Source of the DNA: Rhizorhapis sp. SPR117
GTDB lineage: Bacteria > Pseudomonadota > Alphaproteobacteria > Sphingomonadales > Sphingomonadaceae
Length of the DNA: 64,000 nucleotides
NCBI RefSeq assembly: GCF_021742065.1
Contig: NZ_JAKKIE010000015.1
Location: 1 to 64,000 of the forward strand
Reading direction: 5' to 3'
The position numbers were made by a program, and so were the translations under genes. The notes beneath the pieces were generated by a model that ran no database searches, was not told where the DNA came from, and saw only the letters and a program-made list of their open reading frames with translations. Positions 48,776 through 56,886 of the stretch are shown here, in pieces (within the stretch, counting starts at the first letter, position 1; every line of letters starts with the position of its first letter).

Positions 48776-49038
48776 GCGGCCAGCGAAACGGAAGCGGCGG
48801 CGAGTGCCGCAATCGCCGGCCGCATCTGCGCGTCGGCCTCTACTGGATGGTCGCCGCGGCAATTGCGATCGCATCGCTGCGGCTGTTCATCTGGGTTCTG
48901 GGCAAGAGTGGCGTAATCAGCGATGCGGATGGCGAGTTCGTCCTGCTGATCGCCCTGCCCATAGCGCTGTTGACCATTGGATGGCTGCCCCCCGTGAACC
49001 TCAGTAAAGGCAATGATATTGCTTTCAACCTGAAATAA
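48772..49038 (+). CDS. Small two-helix membrane protein
   Basis: An 88-residue protein with hydrophobic segments at about 22-45 and 54-72 and a basic, cysteine-containing start. GTG 48772 overlaps the preceding stop. Similar size and layout to the upstream product suggest a pair in the inner membrane. Unknown function. Confidence 0.66.
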   Translation: MSGQRNGSGGECRNRRPHLRVGLYWMVAAAIAIASLRLFIWVLGKSGVISDADGEFVLLIALPIALLTIGWLPPVNLSKGNDIAFNLK

Positions 49039-49039
49039 C

Positions 49040-49062
49040 ATTCGTTTGTTTGTTGGCTAGTG
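49040..49062. promoter_or_regulatory. Candidate LysR operator, copy 2
   Basis: The segment starting ATTCGTTTGTTTGTTGGCTA lies 39 bases before the peroxiredoxin start. It matches the 48279 motif base for base except at four or five positions. Placement suggests direct control of the peroxiredoxin-carbonic anhydrase genes. Confidence 0.58.
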
Positions 49063-49100
49063 CGGCCTCACACTGGCTCCGCATGCACGAAGGAGCCTCC

Positions 49101-49742
49101 ATGACTATCCAGCTTGGGCAGATCGCCCCCGATTTCGAACAGGACAGCACCCACGGCCGCATCCAGTTCCACGACTGGCTCGGAGCGAGCTGGGGCGTCC
49201 TTTTCAGCCACCCCAAGAACTTCACGCCGGTCTGCACGACCGAACTGGGCGAGGTCGCGCGGCTGCGCCCCGAATGGGATAGGCGCAGCGTGAAGCCGAT
49301 CGGGCTGTCGGTCGATCCGGTCGAGGCCCACCATAAATGGGAGTCCGACATCGAGGAGACGCAAGGCGCGACGCTCGATTTCCCCATGATCGCCGATCCC
49401 AACGGCCAGGTCTCGAGCCTCTATGGCATGATCCACCCGAAGAGTGATCCGACCGTCACGGTCCGCTCGGTATTCGTGATCGATCCGGCGAAAAAGGTCC
49501 GGCTGATCCTCACCTATCCGCCGAGCACGGGCCGCAACTTCGCCGAGATCCTGCGCGCGATCGACAGCCTCCAGCTGACCGACGCGCGCAGCGTCGCCAC
49601 TCCGGTCAACTGGGAGCCGGGCGAACCCGTCGTGATCTCGCCCAAGCTATCGGACGAGGAAGCCAACCGGCAGTTCCCGCAAGGCTTCAAGACGTTGAAG
49701 CCCTATCTGCGGATCGTCGATCTGCAATCGACCGGTCAATGA
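49101..49742 (+). CDS. 1-Cys peroxiredoxin (Prx6 class)
   Basis: A 213-residue thiol peroxidase. Peroxidatic C45 lies in SHPKNFTPVCTTELG; the arginine-containing SVFVIDP segment and C-terminal PVNWEPGEPVVISP arm are typical of the 1-Cys/Prx6 branch. It reduces hydrogen or organic peroxides in the cytosol. ATG 49101 has AAGGAG upstream. The stop overlaps the carbonic anhydrase start (ATGA). Confidence 0.94.
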   Translation: MTIQLGQIAPDFEQDSTHGRIQFHDWLGASWGVLFSHPKNFTPVCTTELGEVARLRPEWDRRSVKPIGLSVDPVEAHHKWESDIEETQGATLDFPMIADPNGQVSSLYGMIHPKSDPTVTVRSVFVIDPAKKVRLILTYPPSTGRNFAEILRAIDSLQLTDARSVATPVNWEPGEPVVISPKLSDEEANRQFPQGFKTLKPYLRIVDLQSTGQ

Positions 49743-50419
49743 GCCGGACGCGGACGAACGGGCAGGATAAGGCCGCCGCCATTCCTGAAGGCGACGGCTG
49801 GCTGTCCACGCTGTTCGACCGCAACCGGGCCTGGGCCGATGCCAAGACGCGCAACGATCCGGGCTTCTTTCGCCGCCTCGTCGGTCAGCAGCGGCCCCGT
49901 TATTTCTGGATCGGCTGCTCGGACAGCCGCGTGCCGGCGACGGAGATCGTCGATCTCGATCCGGGCGAGATGTTCGTCCATCGCAACGTCGCCAATCTCG
50001 CAATCGCCGCCGATCCCAATTTTTCCGCCGCGCTGCAGTTCGCGGTCGATGTCCTGAATGTCCACCATATCATCGTCGTGGGCCATTATGGCTGCGGCGG
50101 CATTCATGCCGCGATGGAGAACGAGACCGACGACGCCATCGGCCACTGGCTGGCGCCCGTGCGTCAGCTTCACCGTCGTCATCCCTGCAAGGTCAACACC
50201 GATGGGGCGGCAGCCGAGGCCCTGTGCGAGCGCAATGTCGTGGCGCAAGTCGACGCGCTGTCCGTCAATCCTCTCGTGCGAGCGGCCTGGGCGCGTGAGG
50301 CCCCGCTGAGCCTGCACGGCTGGGTCTATAGGATCGGCGATGGACTGTTGAAGAGCCTGTGCCGGCGAGTCCACGGCGGGGGTTTAGCGGTCGAGCCTGT
50401 GATCGATGGGACCGGCTGA
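49739..50419 (+). CDS. can: Beta-carbonic anhydrase
   Basis: A 226-residue beta-class carbonic anhydrase interconverting CO2 and bicarbonate. Zinc ligands are C60 and D62 region (CSDSRVPATEI), H116 and C119 (VGHYGCGGI), so all are present. It is translationally coupled to the peroxiredoxin. Pairing of the two is interesting because bicarbonate promotes peroxide chemistry and peroxymonocarbonate formation; a functional link is inference. Confidence 0.95.
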   Translation: MSRTRTNGQDKAAAIPEGDGWLSTLFDRNRAWADAKTRNDPGFFRRLVGQQRPRYFWIGCSDSRVPATEIVDLDPGEMFVHRNVANLAIAADPNFSAALQFAVDVLNVHHIIVVGHYGCGGIHAAMENETDDAIGHWLAPVRQLHRRHPCKVNTDGAAAEALCERNVVAQVDALSVNPLVRAAWAREAPLSLHGWVYRIGDGLLKSLCRRVHGGGLAVEPVIDGTG

Positions 50420-50421
50420 TC

Positions 50422-50820
50422 ATGGAAGCCATCGTCCGACCGCCTGTTCCGAGCACGGCGACTTCGTGCGATGTGCTGATGGGTGCGATCGCTGCCTGTG
50501 AGAACGCCTTATCGCCGAGCCGCCCGCTCGACGCTCTGATCGCCGTTGGGGTGTTCCCCGGCCTGGCGGAACTGCCGCAGATCGAGGTAGGCGTCTGGCT
50601 GCATCCAGACGGCTCCCGCGTCCGCGCCCTGCGCTACACCGGTTCGCACACGGCGGCGGCGACGCTCGTACCGCCGGGATACTGGATCGACTCCCGCGCG
50701 CGCGGCATCGCGGTGGCATGCGCCCGTGGGGAGTGGATGGAAGATCACCCGGTCGAGGAAATCGCACTCTGTCTCGCGGCCCTGCGCGCGCGCCTGCACG
50801 AGAGCCGCGATGTCAACTAG
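50422..50820 (+). CDS. Unknown 132-residue protein
   Basis: A soluble protein starting MEAIVRPPVPSTATSCDVLM, with IEVGVWLHPDGSRVRALRYT and a helical end (EEIALCLAALRARLHE). ATG 50422 is 2 bases after the carbonic anhydrase stop; an in-frame ATG at 50359 lies inside that gene. Likely co-transcribed. Not recognised. Confidence 0.65.
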   Translation: MEAIVRPPVPSTATSCDVLMGAIAACENALSPSRPLDALIAVGVFPGLAELPQIEVGVWLHPDGSRVRALRYTGSHTAAATLVPPGYWIDSRARGIAVACARGEWMEDHPVEEIALCLAALRARLHESRDVN

Positions 50821-51053
50821 CACTCGACAAGCGACAGCCGCAAAACATCCGGTTTCGGAACGGCGGCCTTCTAGCGCGTTGGAGATTGCCGCGCTATCCG
50901 GCAGACCGGCTTGCCGAGAACCTGAACGTGACCGCCTTTGTCTGGTGGGACAGACTCGCGAACTGGCATATCGCCGAACAGCAATATGGTGCCGCGCTGG
51001 GTCATGGCGAGCCATGGCGCTTTCCCGCGCCGGTACGCGCTCTTGTTCAGTGA
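50821..51053 (+). pseudogene. Start-less coding-like frame
   Basis: A frame that reads FRNGGLLARWRLPRYPADRL and then WWDRLANWHIAEQQYGAALG before its stop at 51053 looks protein-like, but the only ATG in frame (50718) lies 100 bases inside the previous gene. The other frame with an ATG (50810) gives an arginine/serine-rich, unlikely product. It is best read as a small decayed gene or one using an unusual start. Confidence 0.35.
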
Positions 51054-51065
51054 AGGGAGATAACC

Positions 51066-51314
51066 ATGCTTATCGATGTGTTTGCCGGACCCGACCGTCG
51101 TACGGCCGCCCCACGGGGCTGCTATCATTTCGTCCGATCGCCCGCGCCTGGCGAGCAGGTGGAAATCGCGGGTGAAATCCTGACTGTGGCCAATGCCTGG
51201 CATACGCCCGCCACTCACTATGCCGGCGCCAAATTCGCGATCCTCGTCGGAGATGCGACCATCGGCGGCGAACCAGCGATGCAGTGCCATGAGGACGCCG
51301 GCGCCGTGATCTGA
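51066..51314 (+). CDS. Unknown 82-residue protein
   Basis: A small soluble protein, MLIDVFAGPDRRTAAPRGCY to the end QCHEDAGAVI, with two cysteines and a beta-rich centre (EQVEIAGEILTVANAW). AAGGGAG lies 7-8 nt before ATG 51066. No recognised family. Confidence 0.68.
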   Translation: MLIDVFAGPDRRTAAPRGCYHFVRSPAPGEQVEIAGEILTVANAWHTPATHYAGAKFAILVGDATIGGEPAMQCHEDAGAVI

Positions 51315-51400
51315 GAGCGTCAAGGTTCAAGGGAGGGGACTGGCCCTCAAGCCGTTTATAGGAAAGGAGACACGGACCAGCTTCTTGTTCGGAGTATGTT

Positions 51401-53029
51401 TTGGAAACGATCACGATCGTGCTTGCCCTGCTCTTCGCCGTCGTCGTGAGCGGCATTGTTGCGCGGCTTCTGCCCTTCCCCCTACCGCGCCCGCTTGTTC
51501 AGATCACGCTGGGCGCTTTCATCGGGCTTGCGGCGAACTGGCGCGTGACGCTCGATCCCGAGATATTCTTCCTTCTCTTCCTCCCGCCGCTTCTCTTCCT
51601 CGACGGCTGGCGCATTCCGCGCGAAGACCTTTTCAAGGACGGCAAGACCATTCTCGAGCTGGCGCTCGGCCTCGTGGTCTTCACGGTGCTGGGCATGGGT
51701 TTGTTCATCCACTGGATGATCCCGGCGATGCCGCTTGCCGTCGCGTTCGCGCTGGCCGCGGTGGTATCACCGACGGATCCCATCGCGGTATCCGCAATCG
51801 CTCAACGCTCTCCCATCCCCAAGCGAATGATGCATATCCTGGAGGGCGAATCACTCCTTAATGACGCGTCAGGCCTGGTCTGCCTCCGCTTTGCGGTCGC
51901 TGCCGCTCTCACCGGTGCCTTTTCTCTCGGCCAGGCCGCGCTCAGCTTTCTCTGGGTCGCGACTGGCGGGATCATCATCGGGGCCGGTCTGACCTGGTTG
52001 GTCGGTTGGCTCAAGGCCATCATTGCTCGCCGTTTCGGCGAGGAAAGCGGATCGCAGGTCCTGATCAGCCTGCTGATTCCGTTTGGCGCCTATCTCATCG
52101 CTGAACGGCTGCATTGTTCCGGCATTCTCGCCGCCGTCGCGGCGGGGCTTGCCATGGGCTTCGTCGAATCCCGGGGACAGGCACTCGCCGTCACACGCAT
52201 CCGCCGCACCGCCTTCTGGGACATGATCCAGTTCACCGCCAACGGGATCATCTTTGTCCTGTTGGGCGAGCAGTTGCCGTCGATCCTGTCGGGTGCTGCC
52301 GAAACCGTCCGGCTGACCGGCCACTATGAGCCCTGGTGGCTGGCCATCTATGTCGTCGCGATCAATGCCGGGCTTGCGGGTCTGCGCTTCGGGTGGGTAT
52401 GGCTGTCGCTCCACCTGACCCTGTTTCGCCAGAGCGACGAACGTGGCGCTCCGGGCTGGCGGATTATCGGGGCCATGTCTTTCGCCGGCGTGCGTGGTGC
52501 GATCACGCTGGCCGGCGTGCTCACCCTCCCTCTGACCATGGCCGACGGTTCGGCCTTTCCTGCCCGTGATCTCGCCATCTTCCTGGCCATGGGCGTGATC
52601 ATCGTATCGCTGGCTTCGGCAAGCATCGGGCTGCCCTTGCTGCTGCGCAACCTTGAGATGCCTCCGGAGCCAAGCCAGACTGCCGCGGTCGAAGCTGCGC
52701 GCATAGCCGCTGCGGAAGCGGCGATCGCCGAGATCGAGCGCACCCAGCATCGCCTTGCGGACGGCCGTAAGGATGCCGACACCTATGTTACCGTCGCGTC
52801 GCGTCTCATGGATGTCTATCGCGAGCGGATCGACCGCCACGCCCGCGGGCCGGAACAGGGGAGCCTGATCCGGCGTGACGACGCCATCGAGCGCGAGCTG
52901 CGGCTGGCTGCGCTCAGAGCCGAACGGGGAGAGATCTTCAGACGCGTGCGTCGGCGCGAACTTGGCAGCGAAGCCGCGCGCAAGCTCGTGCGCGAACTCG
53001 ATCTCGCCGAGGCCCGCTACGCTGGCTAG
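51401..53029 (+). CDS. CPA1-type Na+/H+ antiporter
   Basis: A 542-residue cation/proton antiporter with about 12 membrane helices over residues 1-410 and a cytosolic C-terminal helical domain (about 420-542). Family motifs are FLPPLLFLDGW, AAVVSPTDPIAVSAI with the ion-binding aspartate, GESLLNDASGLV and SFAGVRGAITLA. It starts with TTG at 51401, 6 nt after GGAG. It likely serves pH or salt stress. Confidence 0.92.
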   Translation: METITIVLALLFAVVVSGIVARLLPFPLPRPLVQITLGAFIGLAANWRVTLDPEIFFLLFLPPLLFLDGWRIPREDLFKDGKTILELALGLVVFTVLGMGLFIHWMIPAMPLAVAFALAAVVSPTDPIAVSAIAQRSPIPKRMMHILEGESLLNDASGLVCLRFAVAAALTGAFSLGQAALSFLWVATGGIIIGAGLTWLVGWLKAIIARRFGEESGSQVLISLLIPFGAYLIAERLHCSGILAAVAAGLAMGFVESRGQALAVTRIRRTAFWDMIQFTANGIIFVLLGEQLPSILSGAAETVRLTGHYEPWWLAIYVVAINAGLAGLRFGWVWLSLHLTLFRQSDERGAPGWRIIGAMSFAGVRGAITLAGVLTLPLTMADGSAFPARDLAIFLAMGVIIVSLASASIGLPLLLRNLEMPPEPSQTAAVEAARIAAAEAAIAEIERTQHRLADGRKDADTYVTVASRLMDVYRERIDRHARGPEQGSLIRRDDAIERELRLAALRAERGEIFRRVRRRELGSEAARKLVRELDLAEARYAG

Positions 53030-53266
53030 CTGACCGGCACCCAGCCCCTATGCAGATGATTTGACTTGCGCCTGTGCTGGGGACATCATCGCATCATGCA
53101 GACTAGGCGCCGTCATTTCCGATTCCGCCATCATGGGGGGCAGCTTCTCGCGGGCATCTGGCCCCGGGTTCCGGTGCGGCACGCCCCGAACTCGGGGCAA
53201 CTCTCGACAGACCGCTGCGCCAGGCCATGAGCCTGCGCGCGCCTCCTTATCCGGAAAGCCAGCACC

Positions 53267-53683
53267 ATGACGAACAGCAAGGCGGCATGTCGACCGCCCA
53301 TCCATTTGATCGACACCGAGGCCGACGCCCTCACCAACCTGGCGCTTGGCGCCGAAGAGCGGTTACCGCAGGTCAGCGAATTGCTCCTCGAGGAAATCGG
53401 ACGCGCCACGATTCACAGCGCGACCCAAATCCCGTCCGACGTCGTGACGATGCGTTCGACCGTCGAGTTCACCGACGACGCGAGCGGAGCGACGCGTTCG
53501 GTACAGCTCGTCTACCCAAAGGACGCCGACATCTCGGCGGGACGCATCTCGATCCTGACGCCAGTCGGAGCCGGCCTCATCGGCTTGCGCGAGGGAGAGT
53601 CGATTCTGTGGCCAGACCGGGAGGGGCATGAACGCAAGCTCGCCATCGTCAAGGTGAGCCAGTCCGCTCAGAGCAACCCATGA
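53267..53683 (+). CDS. rnk: Rnk/GreA-GreB C-terminal-type RNA polymerase-binding protein
   Basis: A 138-residue protein. An N-terminal helical part (DTEADALTNLALGAEERLPQ) and the C-terminal FKBP-like GreA_GreB domain (VEFTDDASGATRSVQLVYPK, ISILTPVGAGLIGLREGESI) match Rnk, which binds RNA polymerase without cleavage activity. GGAAAG lies upstream of ATG 53267. Its 3' end overlaps the convergent CopD-like gene by 16 nt. Confidence 0.88.
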   Translation: MTNSKAACRPPIHLIDTEADALTNLALGAEERLPQVSELLLEEIGRATIHSATQIPSDVVTMRSTVEFTDDASGATRSVQLVYPKDADISAGRISILTPVGAGLIGLREGESILWPDREGHERKLAIVKVSQSAQSNP

Positions 53684-54132
53684 CTTCCGGCTACCGCGCC
53701 AAGCACCGTTATGACGGCCAGCATCAGGAGGAGTTGGTGCATTCCTACCATCCTCTCGAAGTCCGCCGATGGAGCGGGTGATTTCTCCATGCGCGCGTGG
53801 AGAAAGAGCGGTTCGATCAGGAACAGCATCGCCATGAATATGGCCCAGAGGCAGACCATGGCGTCCATCCACCAGAAACGGGGATCGGCGAACCGGCCCC
53901 ACATATCGGCCCTGTAGACCATCCAGAGCCCGCTTGCTCCGGCCAGCAGCACCCACAGGCGCGCCTTCGGCGCAAACCGCTCCTCCAGTTGATGAAAGGC
54001 GGCGAGCCTCTCGTCGGGTGCATGGTGGCGCCGGATGGACGGCATCACGACGGTCGTCACGAACGCAACGCCACCGATCCACATCAGGACGGCGACGACG
54101 TGCAGCGCACGACCAATGATGAAATCGTCCAT
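53668..54132 (-). CDS. CopD-like four-helix membrane protein, copy 2
   Basis: A 154-residue paralogue of the 39076-39552 product: DDFIIGRALHVVAVLMWIGG, WWMDAMVCLWAIF and MHQLLLMLAVITVLGAVAGS align throughout. ATG 54132 is just after the flavohemoglobin stop (13 bases), so it is the last gene of the globin operon. Conserved histidines could bind heme. An electron-transfer role with the NO-detoxifying proteins is inferred. Confidence 0.87.
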   Translation of the reverse strand: MDDFIIGRALHVVAVLMWIGGVAFVTTVVMPSIRRHHAPDERLAAFHQLEERFAPKARLWVLLAGASGLWMVYRADMWGRFADPRFWWMDAMVCLWAIFMAMLFLIEPLFLHARMEKSPAPSADFERMVGMHQLLLMLAVITVLGAVAGSHGLL

Positions 54133-54145
54133 CGCGGCGCCTGCC

Positions 54146-55357
54146 TCAAGCTGCGAGCAGTTCGTCGGCCGGACCGAAGAACTCGTAGTGGATGCGATCG
54201 GACGCCACGCCGGCAAGCGACAGCGTCGCGACGAAGGTGCGCAGGAACGGGCGCGGACCACATAGATAATAATCCGCATCTTCGATCGGCGTGTGCTCCG
54301 TCAACCAGGCCTCGTCGATCAAGCCATCATGGTCGTAATCGCGACCCGCCACATCCTCGGGGCGAGGGCATTGATAGAAATCGGTGACGCGGATGCTCGG
54401 ATGAGCAGCCGCGATGGCGCGGACATGATCGGCCAGCGCGTGCGTCGAACCATCCAGCGTGCCGTGAAGATACTGGACGGGGAGATCGGGATGATGTTGC
54501 GCGATCGCCTCGAGCATTGCGACCATCGGCGTCAGGCCGACACCGCCGGACATCAGCACCACGGGGCGCTCGGGATTCTCGGACAGGAAGAACTCGCCCG
54601 CGGGCGCCGCCACCTTGAGCACCGTGCCCGGCTTCGCCTGGTCATGCAGCCAGCCGGAGGCGAGGCCCATGGGCTCGCGCTTGACCGAAATGCGATAGGT
54701 CTCGCCATTGGCCGCCTGCGAGATGCTGTAGTTGCGCTTGACCGGCGGGTGACCGGGGATCTCCAGCCAGAAGGTCAGATACTGGCCGGGTTTGTGGCGA
54801 ATGACCGGGCGCCCGTCGGTCGGGCGCAGGATGAACGAGGTGATGACGCTGCTTTCGGGGCGGACTTCGTCGATCACGAAGGTGCGCCAACCCGTCCAGC
54901 CGCCTTCCGCGGTCTCATGCTCCTTGTAGAGGCGCTCCTCGCGAGCGATCAGGATATGCGCCAGGAACCAGTAGGCTTCGCCCCATGCGGCGAGGATCTC
55001 GTCGGTAGCGGCATCGCCCAGCACCGCCTTGATCGCGCCGAGCAGCGCTTCGCCGACGTGAGGATAATGTTCGGGGAGGATCTGCAGGCCGACATGCTTC
55101 TGCGCGATCCGCTCGACGGCGGGGGCCAGCGCGCCGAGATTGTCGATATTGGCGCCATAAGCGAGGATGGCGGCGGCCAGCGCGCGCGGTTGCGAACCGG
55201 CATCGCCATGGTGCGACTGGTTGAACAGGTCGCGGATCTCCGGGTTCTCGAACATCCGCCGGTACATCTCGCGTACAATGTCGAGGCCGTGCGCTTCGAG
55301 CGCGGGCATGGTGGCTTTGACGAGCGCGATGGTGCGCTCGCTGAGTGTCTGTGACAT
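54146..55357 (-). CDS. hmp: Flavohemoglobin (NO dioxygenase)
   Basis: Hmp (403 residues) converts nitric oxide to nitrate with O2 and NAD(P)H. It has a globin domain (about 1-140) with B10 tyrosine in EMYRRMF and the proximal histidine in IAQKHVGLQILPEHY, an FAD domain (PGQYLTFWLEIPGHPPVKRN, YSIS) and an NAD domain (VVLMSGGVGLTPMVAML, YLCGPRPFLRTF). ATG 55357 has AAGGAGA 7 nt upstream. Third gene of an operon that faces nsrR. Confidence 0.96.
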   Translation of the reverse strand: MSQTLSERTIALVKATMPALEAHGLDIVREMYRRMFENPEIRDLFNQSHHGDAGSQPRALAAAILAYGANIDNLGALAPAVERIAQKHVGLQILPEHYPHVGEALLGAIKAVLGDAATDEILAAWGEAYWFLAHILIAREERLYKEHETAEGGWTGWRTFVIDEVRPESSVITSFILRPTDGRPVIRHKPGQYLTFWLEIPGHPPVKRNYSISQAANGETYRISVKREPMGLASGWLHDQAKPGTVLKVAAPAGEFFLSENPERPVVLMSGGVGLTPMVAMLEAIAQHHPDLPVQYLHGTLDGSTHALADHVRAIAAAHPSIRVTDFYQCPRPEDVAGRDYDHDGLIDEAWLTEHTPIEDADYYLCGPRPFLRTFVATLSLAGVASDRIHYEFFGPADELLAA

Positions 55358-55398
55358 CAACGTCTCCTTAGGGCCGGTAGTGAAGGTGAAGCGAAAGG

Positions 55399-55683
55399 TC
55401 AGCCGTCGGGCGGCTGATCGTAGAAATCGACGCGCATCTTCATCGGGCCAAGCGGCTCCACGAAGTGCGGTTGCTCAGGAAGCAGCAGGCCCGAGGTCTC
55501 CGGATCGAGCAGCATTTCGGAAGGAGGATCGAGATAGCTGAGCCGGACCCGCCCCTCGATCACGCGGACGATCCCCCATACGCCGGCCTTGGTGCTGTGC
55601 CGGCCGCGCAACGCGGCCGGGAGCGTTGTCTCGTCGAAGACCGGCGTCGACCGATAGGGTTGAACGCGCGAGTTCTCGGTCAT
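55399..55683 (-). CDS. DUF1971 (TehB N-terminal-like) protein
   Basis: A 94-residue single-domain protein: PYRSTPVFDETTLPAALRGR, HSTKAGVWGIVRVIEG, LLLPEQPHFVEPLG and VDFYDQP are the DUF1971 pattern, a cupin-like fold also seen at the N-terminus of some tellurite-resistance TehB proteins. Its ATG overlaps the stop of the upstream globin. Members often sit beside globin and NsrR genes, as here; the reaction is unknown. Confidence 0.85.
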   Translation of the reverse strand: MTENSRVQPYRSTPVFDETTLPAALRGRHSTKAGVWGIVRVIEGRVRLSYLDPPSEMLLDPETSGLLLPEQPHFVEPLGPMKMRVDFYDQPPDG

Positions 55684-56114
55684 CAGAGGCGAGCCCCGTC
55701 GGCGAGGTGCGTCGCCTGGACGATCGGCCGCGGTGGCCGAGAATCCAGCCTGAAGAAGAGGGCAAGCTGCAGGCTCTCCGCGATCCGCGCCGCCTTGTCC
55801 TGAAGGGCTGCGGCCGCCTCCGGTGCCATCAGTTCGTTCGTCGTGTCCGTCCAAAGCCCGAGCCAGCGCCCGAACAGCGCGGGCGTGATCCGGTCGCGGT
55901 GCTTCATATGGGCAGGCACGGGCTGGCCCTTGTAGCGTCCGCTGGTCAGCATCACCGACGACCAGAAGGCCGTGAGCTTCTGAAGATGTGCGGGCCAGTC
56001 ATCGATCGCACCATTGAATATGGGGCCGAGTTCGACGTCCGCGCGCACGCGGGCGTAGAAGGCGTCCACAAGCCTCTTGAGCCCTCCCTCATCGATTCCC
56101 GCGACACTGCCCAC
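55683..56114 (-). CDS. Group III truncated hemoglobin
   Basis: A 143-residue truncated globin: LVDAFYARVRADVELGPIFN, WPAHLQKLTAFWSSVMLTSG, then VPAHMKHRDRITPALFGRWL contains the heme-binding histidine region and the FGRWLGLW helix typical of group III. A role in NO or oxygen chemistry is likely. First gene of the operon trHb-DUF1971-hmp-CopD-like, divergent from nsrR. Confidence 0.9.
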   Translation of the reverse strand: MGSVAGIDEGGLKRLVDAFYARVRADVELGPIFNGAIDDWPAHLQKLTAFWSSVMLTSGRYKGQPVPAHMKHRDRITPALFGRWLGLWTDTTNELMAPEAAAALQDKAARIAESLQLALFFRLDSRPPRPIVQATHLADGARL

Positions 56115-56163
56115 GACTCACGCTCCAATCATACATCTCCAATACATCTATCGTGACATTTGA

Positions 56164-56186
56164 AAGATGCAAGCGTTATGCATATT
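56164..56186. promoter_or_regulatory. NsrR-type operator
   Basis: AAGATGCA-N7-TGCATATT, a 23-base inverted repeat (11-1-11), close to the known NsrR consensus AAGATGCA...TGCATCTT with one mismatch in the outer arms. It lies between the globin operon start (56114) and nsrR (56226). A nearby direct repeat of ATGTAT (minus strand, about 56131-56147) may add half-sites. Confidence 0.72.
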
Positions 56187-56225
56187 ATGTACGATGGCCC
56201 GATTGAAGGTTGCTTAGGAGCATGC

Positions 56226-56654
56226 ATGAAGCTGACGCTGTTCACGGATTACTCGATGCGGGTGCTGCTTTATCTCGCCGCACGGCCCGATCGGCTATGC
56301 TCGATCGCCGAGGTCGCGCGGGCCTATGGCATCTCGCAGAATCATCTCATGAAGGTGGTCAATGAGCTCGCGCGCAGCGGCTATATCAAAAGCGAGCGTG
56401 GGCGATTCGGTGGCATCCGGCTCGGCAAAGCGCCCGAAGAGATCAATATTGGCGCGCTGGTCCGGCATACCGAAGACGGGTTCGATCTGGTGGATTGCGG
56501 AAGCTGCGTGATTGCTCGCGCCTGCGGGCTGACGGGAGTCCTGAAGGAGGCGCTGGCGGCTTTCCTTGGCGTACTGGACGGCTACACACTGTCGGACCTT
56601 ATGACGAATCGTCAGGATATTGGCCGCATCTTGGCCGAAAGCCTCTCCTCCTGA
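56226..56654 (+). CDS. nsrR: NsrR, NO-sensing Rrf2-family repressor
   Basis: A 142-residue Rrf2 regulator: MKLTLFTDYSMRVLLYLAAR, SIAEVARAYGISQNHLMKVV (winged helix) and RGRFGGIRLGK (wing). Cysteines C91, C94 and C100 (VDCGSCVIARAC) would hold the FeS cluster that NO destroys; the C-x2-C spacing is shorter than the usual NsrR loop. The frame opens at 56160, but the ATG at 56226 gives the family N-terminus. It probably represses the divergent globin operon and itself. Confidence 0.92.
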   Translation: MKLTLFTDYSMRVLLYLAARPDRLCSIAEVARAYGISQNHLMKVVNELARSGYIKSERGRFGGIRLGKAPEEINIGALVRHTEDGFDLVDCGSCVIARACGLTGVLKEALAAFLGVLDGYTLSDLMTNRQDIGRILAESLSS

Positions 56655-56886
56655 AGGTTCCAGACGGTCTCGCCTGACGGCTGAGCCGGCGGCATCCATC
56701 CTAGCTGACCGGATCTGACACTCCGCTTCCGGCCCCTGAGAAATCTTCCTTGAAGTCCATCCGATCGCGCCCCACCCTCCGCCGACGGCGCTGCCTTACA
56801 AGCGACACCACGAAGGTCCATGGCTGCCGCGATGGCAGAAAGACCAATCTCGCGACCTGGGAACCCTGTCGCCGTCGCCGGTGGGC

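Noticed and set aside
53063..53079. TTGCGCCTGTGCTGG, half of an NnrR-type site before rnk
   Set aside because: Only the left half matches; the site is about 200 bases from the rnk start.
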